Of a stretch of 15,286 nucleotides of DNA, positions 12,932 through 15,286 are shown piece after piece. A program made the translations under genes and the position numbers. The stretch is from contig JAISWM010000104.1 in the NCBI GenBank assembly GCA_031270785.1, positions 1-15,286 of the forward strand. Direction: 5' to 3'. This stretch comes from Oscillospiraceae bacterium (GTDB lineage Bacteria; Bacillota; Clostridia; Oscillospirales; Acutalibacteraceae). The notes below the pieces were generated by a model that did no database searches, was not told the DNA's origin, and saw only the letters and a program-made list of their open reading frames with translations. Position 1 is the stretch's first letter; each line of letters opens with the position of its first letter.

Positions 12932-13685
12932 TTTTGCCTCCATACATTGTTTTTGTAAATTCTTCAAATATTTTTTTGAATTTATTTAGGTTTGTCAAAG
13001 TTTTTTCCGGATGGCCTTGAATTCCGATTGCAAATACGTCGGGTTTTTTGTGTTCAATAATTTCTATTATATTATCATCGGATGAAGCTCCTATTTGTAA
13101 ATCGTCGCCTAATTTATTTACCGCCTGATGATGCACCGAAGAAGTAAAGTAAGATGCCACATTAAAAAAATTGTAAGTTTTACTTTGTTTATTTATATTT
13201 ATACTATGATAATTAATAAATTCATCATCTTCCATAGAATGCTTTATTGTATGATTCGGTGGAATTTCTTGAAACAAAGTGCCGCCGTGAGCAACATTCA
13301 TTATCTGCATCCCTCTGCATATGCCAATAACCGGTATTTTATAATTTATTGCTTCTAAATAAAAATTTATTTCAAATTTGTCTTTTTCTATATCCGGCTT
13401 TAAAACTATCGGCCGATAAAATTCTTTCCCGCAGCCGTTTATGTCTTTGGAATATGTTATTTCAAGGTCATCGCCATAACAGCTAGGGTGTATATCTCTC
13501 CCTCCTGGTAAGATTAAACCATCTATAATTTTTAAAATGTCACTAATTTTTTCTTGTGAAATATCAGCAGGTATTATAAAAGGGATAGCGCCGCACTCTT
13601 TAATAAGGTCCAGATATGAATCGCTGATATAAGTAATACATTGCTTAGAAGAAAAATTTAAAGGTACAGATGTTTTTTCAGGCAT
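12915..13685 (-). CDS. Peptidase C26 / PuuD-like gamma-glutamyl hydrolase
   Basis: This is a class I glutamine-amidotransferase fold protein; relatives cleave gamma-glutamyl amides, for example PuuD on gamma-glutamyl-GABA. From the ATG at 13685 it has 256 aa with DGLILPGGRDIHP 55-67, nucleophile elbow GICRGMQ (Cys123), SSVHHQAV 182-189 and GHPE 224-227 (His225, Glu227), so the triad is complete. The family's N-terminal strand is missing from this start but is encoded just upstream in frame as KQPIIGI (13706-13686). That frame begins with ATT (13709), 6 nt after GGGG. The nearby ATG (13713), 7 nt after AAGG, reads only ATG-TAT-TAA. So the true start is either the rare ATT or an ATG broken by one extra base. 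It overlaps the next gene by 17 bp. Confidence 0.88.
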   Translation of the reverse strand: MPEKTSVPLNFSSKQCITYISDSYLDLIKECGAIPFIIPADISQEKISDILKIIDGLILPGGRDIHPSCYGDDLEITYSKDINGCGKEFYRPIVLKPDIEKDKFEINFYLEAINYKIPVIGICRGMQIMNVAHGGTLFQEIPPNHTIKHSMEDDEFINYHSININKQSKTYNFFNVASYFTSSVHHQAVNKLGDDLQIGASSDDNIIEIIEHKKPDVFAIGIQGHPEKTLTNLNKFKKIFEEFTKTMYGGKNVKYT

Positions 13686-13724
13686 TATTCCAATAATTGG
13701 TTGTTTAATACATATCCCCGCCTT

Positions 13725-14660
13725 TTACATTTCACAAATTGTTTTTATATAATTAACTATGGCTTGTAATTTGACGTCATCATTGTAACTGTTTTTATCA
13801 AAAAAATTTTTTGAAAGATTCCTTTCTCCGGATTTTATACAAGCCTGTACGAATAATCCGAGCAAAGGATTTACTTCCAGTACGTAAAATTCGCCGTTTT
13901 CCTTGGACTTAATCATATCTATTATCGTAGAGGTTATACCCATAATTTTTGCGGATTTTAGCGCGATGTCTTTTTCTTCATCTCCTATACATACAGAATT
14001 TAAAGTTCCCCCTGAACTTACATTAGTCTTAAAAGAATGCTTTTTGGACCTGCTGTAACTCCCTACTATTTGGTTATTAAATATTTCTACTCTATGATCG
14101 TGATCACTAAAATCTATAAATTTTTCTATATAATAATTAGAATAAAAATTTTTCGTTGCTAAAAAATAGTCTTCAAATTGTTCTGCATCACTAAATTTAA
14201 TAATACCGTATCCTCCGTAATTGTCTCTGGGTTTAACTAAGAATGATTTAAATTTCATTAATTTTTCTTTTATATTTTCAGATAACTTATTACTTGGAAT
14301 GAGGATGGCTTCAGGAACGTTTATATTATTATTTTTTAAAATAAAGTTGGTAATAAACTTGTCTTTACACTTAAAAAAAGATTCAGTGTCATTTATTACT
14401 TTTACACCTGATAATTCTATGGCTTTTAGTATATCATGCTGATGAATATTTTGCTCATCCGCATTCATGTGATATAAAACATCAAGCTTGGTTAAATCAA
14501 ATCCATCGCCGGTATATACTTTTCCGTTTAAACAATAACAATCTCTCATATCAAATGAAGGCACAACTTCGCAGTCTAATAATTTCAGCTCGTTTATTAA
14601 TTCATTTTGCACCATATCTCCGCCGTCATTACTGTACATCCATAGCCCAATTTTTTTCAT
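13725..14660 (-). CDS. RimK-like ATP-grasp carboxylate-amine ligase
   Basis: ATP-grasp ligases join a carboxylate to an amine through an acyl-phosphate; RimK relatives add Glu or similar amino acids to peptides and small molecules. The 311-aa product starts at an ATG 4 nt after AAAGGA. Visible features: N-terminal preATP-grasp domain (about 1-95); ATP-binding KPRDNYGGYG 143-152; adenine hinge YIEKF 177-181; RimK-like DHRVEI 188-193; basic KKHSFKTNVSSGGT 206-219; Mg-binding EVN 262-264. It is the first gene of a three-gene operon with 15-39 nt to the next start, so product amide, later hydrolysis and acyl activation are probably linked. The amino-acid substrate is unknown. Glutathione synthase or cyanophycin-type assignments are not supported by length or flanking domains. 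Confidence 0.87.
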   Translation of the reverse strand: MKKIGLWMYSNDGGDMVQNELINELKLLDCEVVPSFDMRDCYCLNGKVYTGDGFDLTKLDVLYHMNADEQNIHQHDILKAIELSGVKVINDTESFFKCKDKFITNFILKNNNINVPEAILIPSNKLSENIKEKLMKFKSFLVKPRDNYGGYGIIKFSDAEQFEDYFLATKNFYSNYYIEKFIDFSDHDHRVEIFNNQIVGSYSRSKKHSFKTNVSSGGTLNSVCIGDEEKDIALKSAKIMGITSTIIDMIKSKENGEFYVLEVNPLLGLFVQACIKSGERNLSKNFFDKNSYNDDVKLQAIVNYIKTICEM

Positions 14661-14689
14661 ATTATCCTTTCCTTTAGCCTGTAAATTTA

Positions 14690-15189
14690 CGGTATACGCA
14701 GGATTTTGTTTTTGCGCTGCCCCTCCGCTAGTGGGTGGTAAAAACTTTAAAATTTAAAATTTGTTTTGCGCTGTTCCCCCGCTAGTGGGTGGCCAAAACT
14801 CTAAAATTTAAAATTTGCATTATGCGCAGGATTTTGTTTTTGTGCTGCCCCCCGCTGACTAGTGGCCAAAACTCTAAAATTTAAAATTTGCATTATGCGC
14901 AGGATTTTGTTTTTGTGCTGCCCCCCGCTAGTGGGTGGCCAAAACTCTAAAATTTAAATTTTGTATCATGCGTGAATTTTGTTTTTGTGCTGCCCCCCGC
15001 TAGCGGGTGCAAAAACTTTAAAATTTTAATTTTGTATAATGCGCGGGATTTTGTTTTTGCGCTGCCCCCCCGCTGACTAGTGGCAAAAACTTTAAAATTT
15101 AAATTTTGTATCATGCGCAGGATTTTGTTTTTGTGCTGCCCCCCCGCTGACTAGTGGCAAAAACTTTAAAAATTCAAAATTTGCATCAT
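14690..15189. repeat. D-type tandem hairpin array, seven copies
   Basis: The anchor GCTG followed by C-runs occurs at 14716, 14770, 14844, 14917, 14989, 15061 and 15135: spacing 72-74 bp, except the first at 54, which has lost about 19 bp. The unit is TATGCGCAGGATTTTGTTTT, then TG(T/C)GCTGCCCCCCGCTAGTG, then GTGG, CAAAAACT, and AAAATTTAAAATTT. Two loop versions occur (CGCTAGTGGGTGG and CGCTGACTAGTGG). It separates the operon promoter region from the gene fragment at the right edge. Confidence 0.92.
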
Positions 15190-15286
15190 GATCAGCATAT
15201 TTATGAACTATTTCCTCTATAGCATAATTTTGCTTAATAAGATTTATCATATGCATAGCCGGAGAATCTAATTTATCCATATTTTT
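15092..15286 (-). pseudogene. 3' end of a gene from outside the window, running into the D array
   Basis: The minus-strand frame is open to the window edge and reads MDKLDSPAMHMINLIKQNY, then AIEEIVHKYADHDANFEF, after which residues come from D repeat sequence before the stop at 15092. The first 35 or so residues look like ordinary coding sequence. The ATG at 15280 has no visible ribosome site in the six bases available, so this may be the tail of a longer gene. Either the array replaced the original 3' end or the gene is a small hypothetical. No family is recognised. Confidence 0.35.

Overview
This is a low-GC bacterial window of 15.3 kb with eleven complete protein genes, one gene fragment at the right edge, and an unusually heavy load of short GC-cored palindromic repeats. 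The DnaK lacks the N-terminal-quadrant insertion of Gram-negative DnaKs and carries the SIKREMGT motif typical of Firmicutes. The hrcA-grpE-dnaK-dnaJ order and the CIRCE operator agree with a Clostridia-like Firmicute. Three genes encode exported proteins of no known bacterial housekeeping role, one of them a Rab-like small GTPase behind a signal peptide. With the repeat-swollen intergenic DNA, this suggests a host-associated bacterium, perhaps an intracellular symbiont of a eukaryote. That lifestyle is inference.

Layout: 1-366 holds hairpin repeats. 377-1132 (-) encodes a secreted protein with a Pro/Asn-rich repeated tail. 1481-7707 (-) is the heat-shock cluster hrcA, grpE, dnaK, dnaJ, read right to left from a promoter with a CIRCE site at 7724-7787. 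Its genes are about 510-585 bp apart, and the gaps are filled almost entirely by repeats. 8016-8777 (+) encodes the exported Rab-like GTPase. 9010-10377 (-) is radA. 10786-11472 (+) encodes a secreted protein with 13 tandem hexapeptides behind a perfect consensus promoter. 11735-14660 (-) is a tight three-gene operon: RimK-like ATP-grasp ligase, class I glutamine-amidotransferase-like gamma-glutamyl hydrolase, and PaaK-like adenylate-forming enzyme. It looks like a small amide-forming pathway of unknown product. 14690-15189 is a tandem hairpin array that runs into the end of a gene entering from the right edge.

Repeats, named here A to F: A is a 66-69 bp tandem unit (7 copies between grpE and hrcA, about 3 at the left edge). 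B is an 86-90 bp element with imperfect inverted ends (GGTCGTG...) and a GC hairpin; four copies have perfect 8-bp target duplications, so B is or was a transposing MITE. C is a MITE of about 145 bp with 24-bp terminal inverted repeats (AGACCTGTCCGT...). D is a 72-74 bp tandem unit at the right edge. E is a 105-116 bp element with TATAGCTGTT ends, often abutting stop codons. F is a small palindrome next to two B copies. At 5033-5481 they are nested four deep (E contains B contains C contains B). No transposase, tRNA, rRNA or CRISPR array was seen.
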